Source: an uncultured Blastococcus sp.
GTDB taxonomy: Bacteria > Actinomycetota > Actinomycetes > Mycobacteriales > Antricoccaceae
Direction: 5' to 3'
Length of the DNA: 9,165 bases
NCBI GenBank assembly: GCA_946221975.1
Contig: CAMIGT010000025.1
Location: 1 to 9,165 of the forward strand
A program made the translations under genes and the position numbers. How positions within the stretch are numbered: the stretch's first letter is position 1; every line of letters begins with the position of its first letter. Below the pieces are notes generated by a model that had not been told where the DNA came from, made no database searches, and was given only the letters and a program-made list of their open reading frames with translations. Positions 1 through 5,978 of this stretch are shown in pieces.

Positions 1-14
1 CGGCTCTGCCCGAT

Positions 15-60
15 AAATGCGACGAGGAGCCCTCGCACGCTCGGGCCCCTCGTCGCATTT
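15..60 (-). terminator. Rho-independent terminator of tRNA-Gly
   Basis: A perfect 13-bp inverted repeat pairs 15-27 (AAATGCGACGAGG) with 48-60 (CCTCGTCGCATTT). A further four pairs (29-32 with 43-46) follow after one mismatch, leaving a loop of about ten bases. On the minus strand it begins one base after the tRNA discriminator and ends in TTTAT, as expected of an intrinsic terminator. The flanking A and T runs are symmetric, so it could also stop a plus-strand transcript entering from the left edge. Confidence 0.75.
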
Positions 61-61
61 G

Positions 62-132
62 AGCGGATGACGGGAATCGAACCCGCGTAATCAGTTTGGA
101 AGACTGAGGCTCTACCATTGAGCTACATCCGC
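62..132 (-). tRNA. tRNA-Gly, anticodon TCC
   Basis: The minus strand folds into a full cloverleaf. The acceptor stem is GCGGATG with CATCCGC, the D-arm GCTC-AATGGTA-GAGC, the anticodon stem TCAGT/ACTGA with loop CTTCCAA, and the T-arm GCGGG-TTCGATT-CCCGT. The anticodon is TCC, reading GGA glycine codons. The base after the acceptor stem is T, the usual discriminator of bacterial tRNA-Gly. The following bases are CAA rather than CCA, so the 3' CCA must be added after transcription. It is divergent from the tRNA-Pro gene. Confidence 0.96.
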
Positions 133-133
133 G

Positions 134-156
134 ATCGGCCCGCCTGGCGGGCCGAT
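134..156. repeat. Hairpin abutting the tRNA-Gly 5' end
   Basis: A perfect 10-bp stem pairs ATCGGCCCGC (134-143) with GCGGGCCGAT (147-156) around a 3-base loop. It lies one base upstream of the 5' end of tRNA-Gly. If the minus-strand transcript starts upstream of it, the precursor would carry a GC-rich hairpin right at the RNase P cleavage point. A terminator role is unlikely because neither strand has a T-run after it. Confidence 0.6.
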
Positions 157-159
157 ATG

Positions 160-165
160 ACTTTA
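160..165 (-). promoter_or_regulatory. Candidate -10 element for tRNA-Gly
   Basis: The minus strand reads TAAAGT here, fitting the actinobacterial TANNNT -10 pattern. No convincing -35 hexamer lies 16-19 bases upstream. The predicted start would fall at about 153, inside the hairpin next to the tRNA, so either this is not the true element or the leader is only about 20 bases. Confidence 0.25.
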
Positions 166-220
166 CAGGACGAACCTGCGCGGGCTGCGGGCTGGCTGCG
201 TCACGGCCGAGGACGCGGTC

Positions 221-226
221 TATCAT
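221..226 (+). promoter_or_regulatory. Candidate -10 element for tRNA-Pro
   Basis: TATCAT matches the sigma-70 consensus TATAAT at five of six positions and lies 15 bases before the tRNA-Pro 5' end. That would give a leader of about eight bases. A -35 element is not obvious; the best nearby hexamer is TGCGTC at 197-202, with an 18-base spacer. Confidence 0.45.
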
Positions 227-241
227 TGAGCGCCGGTCTAA

Positions 242-318
<77 letters not shown>

Positions 319-323
319 CCGCG

Positions 324-354
324 CGGTCCGGATCGAGCTCGATCCGGACCGTTT
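324..354 (+). terminator. Hairpin terminator of tRNA-Pro
   Basis: A perfect 28-base palindrome occupies 324-351, with half-site CGGTCCGGATCGAG, followed by TTT. It folds as a stem of about 12 bp with a tetraloop and begins six bases after the tRNA CCA end. The T-run is short, but position and stem strength suit termination of the tRNA transcript. It also separates the tRNA from the gene that starts near 402. Confidence 0.7.
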
Positions 355-401
355 CGTCGGCGGATGGAACCTGACCGCGTACGCCGCAAGTCGGGTTGAG
401 C

Positions 402-1046
402 GTGACGCAGCAGCCAGAGATCACCGAAGAGTTCCTGCAGATGTTCGTCGAGGAGATGGGCTCGGTCCTTGCTTCGCCGGTTCCGACCGAGACCATCGAG
501 TCGTGGCGGGGGAAGTTCCCCGACCTCGTGCTCACCTGGTGGGAGCAGGTCGGCTTCGCCAGCTTCGGCGACGGCCTCGCGTGGTTCACCGATCCCGACG
601 AGTGGGTCGACCTCGCCAGCGATATTTTGCCGAAATGCAAGGTGATCTCGCCCGACCTCGACCCGGCGATCCTGACCGGTCCCTACTACCCGTGGATGCG
701 GACCGCGTTCGGTGAGATGGAGTGCTGGTCGCCGACGCATCAGGCCAACATCAGCGTCACGCCAATGCTGTACTGGGTGGGCGGGGCAGATCACTCCGAG
801 GACGTCGCCAACGGGTTGGTCAACATCGGGTTCGAGTCACCGATCCTGTCTCGTCGCCGAGACCTCGACGTCGTCGATGCCAGCGGCCGGGGGCTTTTTA
901 CCCGGCTTCGCAAGCGGCTCGGAGCGCCCACCGCAGACACGTACTACGGCCTCACCCTCTCGATCGCTCTGGGTGGCGATGTGGAGATCGACAACTTCGC
1001 GCTCAAACCGGTGCGCGGTCATCTCGCGCTGCAATCCGGACGCTGA
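402..1046 (+). CDS. GAD-like/DUF1851 domain protein (Tdi1-type immunity family)
   Basis: A 214-residue cytoplasmic protein with no signal peptide or membrane segment. Residues about 35-110 resemble the GAD-like domain: a Trp-rich WWEQVGFASFGDGLAWFTDP segment at 46-65, then RTAFGEMECW at 100-109. Residues about 115-212 resemble DUF1851, the C-terminal domain of the type VI secretion immunity protein Tdi1, through the TYYGLTLSIALGG stretch at 180-192 and the HLALQ end. The family includes toxin-neutralising proteins, but most members are uncharacterised and no toxin gene adjoins this one, so function is open. I chose GTG at 402 because GGG at 393-395 sits at a workable distance; TTG at 396 is in frame and would add two residues. 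Both ribosome sites are weak. The gene ends 36 bases before the acylphosphatase gene. Confidence 0.68.
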   Translation: MTQQPEITEEFLQMFVEEMGSVLASPVPTETIESWRGKFPDLVLTWWEQVGFASFGDGLAWFTDPDEWVDLASDILPKCKVISPDLDPAILTGPYYPWMRTAFGEMECWSPTHQANISVTPMLYWVGGADHSEDVANGLVNIGFESPILSRRRDLDVVDASGRGLFTRLRKRLGAPTADTYYGLTLSIALGGDVEIDNFALKPVRGHLALQSGR

Positions 1047-1082
1047 AGAGCCGCCCGCCGCCGGATGGTCGATACTTGAGGG

Positions 1083-1358
1083 ATGAAGCGTACGGCGATC
1101 GACGTACACATCGAAGGTATCGTGCAAGGCGTGGCGTTCCGCTACTACACCAAGGCGCGCGCCGAGCATTTCGGCGTGACCGGGTGGATCCGCAACGAGC
1201 GCGACGGCTCGGTGCGCGGGCATTTCGAGGGCGAGTTCGAGGCCGTCGGGAATCTCGTGGCCTGGTGCCACAAGGGCCCACGGCTGGCGAACGTGAAGTC
1301 CGTCGAGCTCACCGACGCCGAGGACACCGGCGCCACCGACTTCCAGATCTCCCGCTGA
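1083..1358 (+). CDS. acyP: Acylphosphatase
   Basis: A 91-residue cytosolic protein of normal family length. Acylphosphatases hydrolyse the carboxyl-phosphate bond of acyl phosphates such as acetyl phosphate. The first signature, GIVQGVAFRYY (residues 12-22), holds the phosphate loop and catalytic Arg20. The second, GWIRNERDGSV (34-44), holds the substrate-orienting Asn38. The start is ATG 1083; GAGGG at 1078-1082 touches it, too close for a normal Shine-Dalgarno site. A GATACT hexamer at 1071-1076 could instead be a -10 element giving a leaderless message. It follows the GAD-like gene in the same direction by 36 bases and may also be transcribed from it. The enzyme is a widespread housekeeping protein and nothing in its neighbours specifies a pathway. 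Confidence 0.93.
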   Translation: MKRTAIDVHIEGIVQGVAFRYYTKARAEHFGVTGWIRNERDGSVRGHFEGEFEAVGNLVAWCHKGPRLANVKSVELTDAEDTGATDFQISR

Positions 1359-1450
1359 GCGCGACCAGATGTCACCGGACTGCGGCCGATCACAGCAAGT
1401 GCAAAGCAACGACCTAGGGGTGCCAAAGTCCGGCGGGCGACGGTAGTTGC

Positions 1451-2473
1451 ATGACAAGCCAGCAGCCTTCGCAGCAGCCGCAGTGGGATCCCGCTCGCGC
1501 ACCGCAACACCGTCCGCACGAGCCCATGACCTCCTACGGCCAGCCGATCGTTCCGCCGCCGTTCGGCGTCCCGTCGCAGCACCAGCGGTCAGGTCCACAG
1601 GCCGGTCCGCAGGCCGGTCCGCAGCTCGCGCCCCGGCCGCCGTACGCCCCGACATCCGGCGCCGTACTCGCCGCGAAGCCGCCGAAGCAGCGCTCGATGA
1701 AGCTGCGGGTGGCCGCGCTCGCGACCGCGTGCGGGCTGCTCGGCGGTGGCGTCGGTGCGACGGCCGTCAGCCTCGCCACCTCCTCACCGGCCGCTATCTC
1801 GGCCTCGACGGCGACCGCGAGCGGCAACGACGCACAGTCCGGCACGGTTCAGGCGGTCGCCACGAAGGCACTGCCGAGCGTGGTGGAGGTTGGCGTGTCG
1901 AACGGCCGCGCGTCGGGCATCGGCTCGGGCGTCGTACTCACCGCCGACGGCTACGTGCTCACCAACTACCACGTCATCGAGCTGGCCGACACCAGCGCCG
2001 CACAGCTGCAGATCAAACTGTCCGACGGTACGACGTACGACGCCGCCATCGTCGGGACCGACCCGTCGGCCGACCTCGCGGTGGTTCGCGCACAGAACGC
2101 CAGCGACCTCACGCCGGCGACGTTCGCCGACTCGGCCAAGGTTCAGGTGGGCGAGGAGGTCGTCGCGATCGGCGCACCGCAGGGGCTGCAAAACACCGTC
2201 ACGTCAGGCATTGTCAGCTACGTCGGACGTCAGGTCAGCGCGCAGCAGGAGGGCAGCGGTCAGGACGTGTCGTACGACGCCATCCAGACCGACGCCTCGA
2301 TCAACCCGGGCAACTCCGGCGGTCCGCTGCTCAACAGCAACGGCGAGGTGATCGGGATCAACAGCGTGATCTACTCGCCGTCGAACGGCTCGGGATCGGC
2401 TGGCAGCGTCGGCCTCGGCTTCGCGATCCCCAGCAACACGGCGATCTCGTTCGCCAACCAGTTCATCAGCTAG
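1451..2473 (+). CDS. Membrane-anchored HtrA/DegP-like serine protease lacking a PDZ domain
   Basis: A 340-residue trypsin-fold protease of the S1C (HtrA/DegP) type. Residues 1-80 are a cytoplasmic Gln/Pro-rich tail with GPQA repeats at 48-58. Residues about 85-109 form one hydrophobic segment after KQRSMKLR, so the protein is probably a type II membrane protein with its protease domain outside. The domain spans about 130-340. The catalytic triad reads His174 (TNYHV), Asp208 (SADLAVV) and Ser289 (GNSGGPL). Most HtrA proteins carry one or two C-terminal PDZ domains; this one ends just after the last protease strand (GLGFAIP, then a short helix), and no PDZ remnant fits in the 72 bases before the next gene. 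Start ATG 1451 has only a weak ribosome site (GGTAG at 1442-1446). The likely role is surface protein quality control or maturation; the substrate is unknown. Confidence 0.9.
   Translation: MTSQQPSQQPQWDPARAPQHRPHEPMTSYGQPIVPPPFGVPSQHQRSGPQAGPQAGPQLAPRPPYAPTSGAVLAAKPPKQRSMKLRVAALATACGLLGGGVGATAVSLATSSPAAISASTATASGNDAQSGTVQAVATKALPSVVEVGVSNGRASGIGSGVVLTADGYVLTNYHVIELADTSAAQLQIKLSDGTTYDAAIVGTDPSADLAVVRAQNASDLTPATFADSAKVQVGEEVVAIGAPQGLQNTVTSGIVSYVGRQVSAQQEGSGQDVSYDAIQTDASINPGNSGGPLLNSNGEVIGINSVIYSPSNGSGSAGSVGLGFAIPSNTAISFANQFIS
1592..1627 (+). repeat. 12-bp tandem repeat in the protease N-terminal tail
   Basis: Three in-frame copies of a 12-base unit (GGTCCACAGGCC, GGTCCGCAGGCC, GGTCCGCAGCTC) encode GPQA-GPQA-GPQL at residues 48-59 of the HtrA-like protein. 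The unit length keeps the frame, so copy-number change would only lengthen or shorten the disordered tail. Confidence 0.85.
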
Positions 2474-2481
2474 ACCGCGAC

Positions 2482-2536
2482 CTGCGGTGCACTTTGTAGC
2501 GCTAAAGGCTCGGTAGCGCTACAAACTGCACCGCAG
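2482..2536. terminator. Long inverted repeat between convergent genes, probable bidirectional terminator
   Basis: The arms 2482-2504 and 2514-2536 are 23 bases each and pair at 22 positions (single C/C mismatch at 2492/2526) around the loop AAGGCTCGG. It starts 8 bases after the protease stop and ends 9 bases before the stop of the opposing hydrolase gene, so it can act on both transcripts. Neither strand has a T-run after the stem. The inner part (TAGCGCTA in each arm) is itself palindromic, which is more typical of a repeated intergenic element than of a simple terminator. Confidence 0.65.
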
Positions 2537-2545
2537 AACGGCCGG

Positions 2546-3283
2546 CTAGGCGCGCAGGAAGTCGAGGGTACGGCGCCACGCGTCGGCGCACGCCTCCTCC
2601 CACTCTGGCGCCGAGCGGTCGAAGAAGCTGTGCGGCGCCCCCGGGTAGGTGTGCAGCTCGTGCGGCACCTTCGACTCGGTCAGCTCGAGGTCGAACTGCT
2701 CCACGATGTCGGCCGGGATGCTGTTGTCGCCCCCGCCGAAGAGCCCGAGCACCGGGCAGCTCATCCGGTCGGTGAGCTCGATCGCGCTGGGGTAGAAGGG
2801 ATTTTCCGAGTATGGGCGGCCATAGAAGCCGACCACGCCGGAAAAGCCGAGCGCCGCGGCCGCGAGCGCGAACGCGTGACCGCCGCCGAAGCAGAACCCG
2901 ACGGCGTACACGTCCGAGGCCTGCAGCTGGGACTTCGCGGCGTTGATGTCGGCCTGCACCTGCTCGACCTCGGTGACCTTCACGTAGGGCCACGGATCGA
3001 AGTCCGGGCCACGCTCGGCCGGGGCGTCGCTGCGGGCGAAGTAGTCCAGGCAGATCGCCTCGAACCCCTCGGCGGCAAACGCGCCGGCCAGGTTCTTATA
3101 GAAGGGGTAGAGCCCGCGGATATCGGGCAGGACGACGACCCCGCGCCCGTTGGGCTGCTCGGGAAGCACGTGGTAGGCCGGGACCGGCGTACCGTCGGAG
3201 GACGTCACGGTCACGTCCGAACCGCTCAGCGGTGACCGACCGCTCGGCAGCGGCGGGGGAGTGGCATCGGGGGCGAAGCACAT
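2546..3283 (-). CDS. Dienelactone hydrolase family protein
   Basis: A 245-residue alpha/beta hydrolase of the dienelactone hydrolase (carboxymethylenebutenolidase) family, presumably cytosolic. The cysteine nucleophile elbow is GFCFGG with Cys131; the other triad members fit Asp186 (GGGDNSIP) and His218 (PGAPHSFF). The N-terminal half carries the family's VVVLPDIRGLYPFYKNLA stretch (49-66). Classical members open the lactone ring of dienelactone in chlorocatechol breakdown. Many actinobacterial homologues stand alone and act on unknown esters or lactones, and no catabolic gene is nearby here, so the substrate cannot be assigned. The start at 3283 is firm: GGAGG at 3289-3293 lies five bases upstream on the minus strand. 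It is convergent with the HtrA-like gene and divergent from tig, sharing a 116-base control region. Confidence 0.92.
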   Translation of the reverse strand: MCFAPDATPPPLPSGRSPLSGSDVTVTSSDGTPVPAYHVLPEQPNGRGVVVLPDIRGLYPFYKNLAGAFAAEGFEAICLDYFARSDAPAERGPDFDPWPYVKVTEVEQVQADINAAKSQLQASDVYAVGFCFGGGHAFALAAAALGFSGVVGFYGRPYSENPFYPSAIELTDRMSCPVLGLFGGGDNSIPADIVEQFDLELTESKVPHELHTYPGAPHSFFDRSAPEWEEACADAWRRTLDFLRA

Positions 3284-3300
3284 ACAGACCTCCGGCGGTG

Positions 3301-3316
3301 GTTCGCGCGCGGCGAA
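3301..3316 (+). promoter_or_regulatory. Candidate ClgR-type operator upstream of tig
   Basis: GTTCGC, five bases, then GCGAA: inverted arms TTCGC (3302-3306) and GCGAA (3312-3316) with a 5-base spacer. This has the GTTCGC-N5-GCG form I recall for the actinobacterial clp activator ClgR, and the same form recurs upstream of clpP1. The centre (3309) is about 54 bases before the predicted tig start of transcription, a position fit for activation. The all-G/C spacer departs from the corynebacterial version of the motif. Confidence 0.4.
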
Positions 3317-3325
3317 ACACCTCAG

Positions 3326-3356
3326 TTGGGAACGAAGTCCACGCAGCGCCTAGACT
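3326..3356 (+). promoter_or_regulatory. Candidate tig promoter
   Basis: TAGACT at 3351-3356 fits the actinobacterial -10 element. TTGGGA at 3326-3331 resembles a -35 hexamer, though the 19-base spacer is long. The predicted start near 3363 gives a leader of about 37 bases before the tig GTG. Confidence 0.45.
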
Positions 3357-3399
3357 GGGCCGCTGACGTTCACGATACAAACCTACTAGGAGAACACCT

Positions 3400-4890
3400 G
3401 TGAAGAGCATCGTCGAGAACCTGAGCCCCACTCGGGTGAAACTCGCGGTCGAGGTGCCGTTTGACGACCTCAAGGACAAGTTCGATGAGGCGTACAAGCG
3501 CATCGGTGCACAGGTGCGAGTCCCGGGCTTCCGCCCGGGCAAGGTGCCGCCGCGGATCCTCGAGGCCCGCATCGGTCGCGGCACGGTCATCCAGGAAGTC
3601 ATCAACGAGGCACTGCCCGAGGCGTACGGCGAAGCGCTCAGCGACAACGACATCACCCCGCTCGGCCAGCCGGAGATCGAGGTGACCGGCGTCGAGGACG
3701 ACAACTTCAAGTTCACCGCCGAGGTCGACACCCGCCCGGAGATCACGATCCCGGACCTGACCACGCTGACCGCCGAGATCGAGGACGTCGAGGTGGAGGA
3801 CGCCGAGATCGACGAGCAGATCGAGGCGCTGCGCGCCCGCTTTGGCTCGCTGAAGGGTGTTGACCGTGCCGTGCAGGACGGCGACTTCGTCTCGCTCGAC
3901 CTGCAGGCGAAGGTGAACGGCGAGGAGGTCGAGGGTGGGTCGGCGACCGGCCTGTCCTACGAGGTCGGCACCGGTCAGCTCGTGCCCGGAATCGACGAGC
4001 AGCTCATCGGGATGAACGCCGACGACGAGAAGACCTTCACCTCGACCCTGGTCGCGGGCGATCACGCCGGCGAGGACGCCGACATCACGGTCACCGTCAA
4101 GTCGGTCAAGGAGCAGGAGCTGCCGGAGATCGACGACGAGTTCGCGTCGCTGGCCAGCGAGTTCGACACCCTCGACGAGCTGCGCGATGACCTGCGCGGT
4201 CGGCTGGAGCAGGCCAAGAGCTTCGCGCGCATCAACTCCGCCCGCGACGCGGCGATCGAGGCGATCCTCGAGCAGGTCGAGTTCGATCTGCCGGAGAAGG
4301 CGCGCGAGAGCGAGCTCGAGGCGCGCCGCCATGACGCGGTCCACGCCTTCGACCACGACGAGGACCAGCTGAACGCCTGGATCGAGGAGCAGGGCAAGAC
4401 CCGCGAGGAGTTCGACAAGGAGACCGAACAGAACGCCGAGAAGAGCCTGCGCGCCCAGCTGGTGCTCGACCAGATCGCCGACGACGAGCAGATCGGCGTC
4501 GACGACCAGGAGCTGACGCAGTACATCATCAGCCAGGCCAGCCGCTACGGCATGGCGCCGCAGCAGTTCGCCGACGAGATCCAGAAGGCCGGGCAGATCG
4601 GCGCGCTGGTCTCCGACGTACGCCGCAACAAGGCCGTTGAGCACGTGCTGTCGAAGGTGGCCGTCAAGGACGCCTCGGGCAACGACCTCGACCTCGACGC
4701 GATCCGCGAGGAGGCCATCGCCGCGCTCGGGCAGACCATGAACGTCGGTGAGTCCGACGAGTCCGACGAGTCCGACGAGTCCGGGCTGGACGAGCTGGCC
4801 GACGCCGAGCTCGACGCGGCCGACGAGGTCGACGAGGCCGAGGCCTCCGACGAGGCTGGGTCCTCGGCCGAGGCTGAGACCGAGAAGTAA
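3400..4890 (+). CDS. tig: Trigger factor (ribosome-associated chaperone)
   Basis: A 496-residue trigger factor, the first chaperone to meet nascent chains at the ribosomal exit tunnel. The N-terminal ribosome-binding domain spans about 1-115 and shows the signature GFRPGKVP at 43-50. A FKBP-like peptidyl-prolyl isomerase domain follows at about 155-240 (GDFVSLDL at 161-168, VGTGQLVPGID at 189-199). The helical substrate-cradling domain occupies about 240-447. The last 46 residues (451-496) are a disordered acidic tail, 22 of them Asp or Glu, starting with ESD repeats; the E. coli protein (432 residues, from memory) lacks such a tail. Start GTG 3400 is supported by AGGAGA at 3388-3393 with a 6-base spacer. 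The gene heads the block with clpP1, clpP2 and clpX, the usual bacterial neighbourhood. Confidence 0.98.
   Translation: MKSIVENLSPTRVKLAVEVPFDDLKDKFDEAYKRIGAQVRVPGFRPGKVPPRILEARIGRGTVIQEVINEALPEAYGEALSDNDITPLGQPEIEVTGVEDDNFKFTAEVDTRPEITIPDLTTLTAEIEDVEVEDAEIDEQIEALRARFGSLKGVDRAVQDGDFVSLDLQAKVNGEEVEGGSATGLSYEVGTGQLVPGIDEQLIGMNADDEKTFTSTLVAGDHAGEDADITVTVKSVKEQELPEIDDEFASLASEFDTLDELRDDLRGRLEQAKSFARINSARDAAIEAILEQVEFDLPEKARESELEARRHDAVHAFDHDEDQLNAWIEEQGKTREEFDKETEQNAEKSLRAQLVLDQIADDEQIGVDDQELTQYIISQASRYGMAPQQFADEIQKAGQIGALVSDVRRNKAVEHVLSKVAVKDASGNDLDLDAIREEAIAALGQTMNVGESDESDESDESGLDELADAELDAADEVDEAEASDEAGSSAEAETEK
4750..4782 (+). repeat. 9-bp tandem repeat encoding Glu-Ser-Asp in the tig tail
   Basis: Three exact copies of GAGTCCGAC plus a partial fourth (GAGTCC) run in frame at codons 451-461 of tig. 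Identical codons in every copy suggest recent slippage expansion. The 9-base unit keeps the reading frame, so variation would change tail length only. Confidence 0.9.
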
Positions 4891-4932
4891 CGGCGGACGC
4901 GAACGGCGACGAGCAGCAGAGAGCGGGAGCAC

Positions 4933-5952
4933 GTGGTCCGGCCGCTGCGCAGCCTGGGGTTCTTGACGATCGGGCTGTTCGACGAGCACGACCCGGCGCG
5001 CGGCCACGAGTCGACGCTGCAGGTCATCGAGCTCGGCGAGCAGCTCGGCTTCGACAGCGCCTGGCTACGCCACCGGCACCTGCAGTTCGGCATCTCCTCG
5101 CCGGTCGCCGTACTCGCCGCCGCCTCGCAACGCACCACACGCATCCAACTGGGTACGGCGGTCACCCCGGTTGGCTGGGAGAACCCGCTGCGGCTGGCCG
5201 AGGACTTCGCGACCGTCGACGTGCTCAGCGGCGGCCGGCTGAACCCCGGCATCAGCGTCGGGCCGCCGATGCGCTGGGACGACGTCCGCGACGCGCTCTA
5301 TCCGGACACCGCCGAGCTGGAGGACTTCAGCTACGAGCGGGTCGAGCGGTTCCTGCGGTTTGTGCGCGGTGAGCAGGCGAGCCTGTTCTCCGGCACGGTC
5401 GGCATCGAGGAGTACTCCGAGCGGGTCCAGCCGCACTCACCGGGCCTCGCCGAACGGATCTGGTACGGCGCGGCGAGCACCCGGTCCGCGGAGTGGGCCG
5501 GCGCGCACGGGCTCAACCTGCTCACCAGCAGCGTCGTACGCGCCGAGTCGCCTGAGGGTCCGTACGACTTCGCGCAGATTCAGCTCGGACACATCGAGGC
5601 CTACCGCGCCGCGCATCCCGACCCCCAGCGAGCACGCGTCTCGCAGGGCCTGGTCGTCATCCCGACCGACTCGGCAACGCAGCAGCAGCGGGCAAAGTAC
5701 GAGCAGTACGCCGCCACGCGCCTGCCGCGCACGCGCGAGCCGCAGGGGCCCGCCCGGATGCTCTTTGCCGCGGACCTCGTCGGGACCTCTGAGCAGATCG
5801 CCGAGCAGCTGCAGCAGCACGCGGCCTACCGCGAGGTCGAGGAGGTCGCGTTCGCCCTGCCGTTTTCCTTCGCGCACGAGGACTACGTGCAGATCCTGAC
5901 CGACATCGCCGGCCGGCTGGGTCCTGCGCTCGGCTGGTCGCCGTCTCGGTGA
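4933..5952 (+). CDS. LLM-class (luciferase-like) flavin-dependent oxidoreductase
   Basis: A 339-residue protein with the luciferase-like monooxygenase TIM-barrel signature. It shows LGFDSAWLRHRH at 38-49, RIQLGTAVTPV at 70-80, NPLRLAEDFATVDVLSGGRL at 84-103 and a C-terminal YGAASTRSAEWAGAHGLNLL at 178-197. Members bind FMN or F420 and act on very diverse substrates; neither cofactor nor substrate can be decided here. There is no signal peptide. Start GTG 4933 has GGGAG at 4925-4929, only three bases away, so initiation may be inefficient. The gene lies 42 bases after tig with no hairpin between, so read-through from the tig promoter is likely. It separates tig from clpP1, which is not the standard arrangement, and no functional tie to proteolysis is apparent. 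Confidence 0.92.
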   Translation: MVRPLRSLGFLTIGLFDEHDPARGHESTLQVIELGEQLGFDSAWLRHRHLQFGISSPVAVLAAASQRTTRIQLGTAVTPVGWENPLRLAEDFATVDVLSGGRLNPGISVGPPMRWDDVRDALYPDTAELEDFSYERVERFLRFVRGEQASLFSGTVGIEEYSERVQPHSPGLAERIWYGAASTRSAEWAGAHGLNLLTSSVVRAESPEGPYDFAQIQLGHIEAYRAAHPDPQRARVSQGLVVIPTDSATQQQRAKYEQYAATRLPRTREPQGPARMLFAADLVGTSEQIAEQLQQHAAYREVEEVAFALPFSFAHEDYVQILTDIAGRLGPALGWSPSR

Positions 5953-5978
5953 CTGATCGCGCGAGCCGGTGCGCGTCA

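Noticed and set aside
396..398. TTG at 396 as the start of the GAD-like gene
   Set aside because: GGG at 393-395 would touch the codon, leaving no ribosome site; GTG at 402 is better placed, though the choice is not certain.
837..1655. Minus-strand open frame (272 codons) opposite acyP and its flanks
   Set aside because: It crosses three plus-strand coding regions and shows no domain or ribosome site; it is a GC-driven shadow.
1447..2499. Plus-strand open frame overlapping the HtrA-like gene in another frame
   Set aside because: Its product is an Arg-rich out-of-frame reading; the true frame shows the full protease triad.
4750..4782. tig repeat as a phase-variation switch
   Set aside because: The unit is 9 bases, so gain or loss keeps the reading frame and cannot switch the gene off.
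3370..5007. Long minus-strand open frame (545 codons) opposite tig
   Set aside because: It is a frame mirror of the trigger factor gene, rich in Leu, Val and Arg with no recognisable domain, and tig is certain from its domains and ribosome site.
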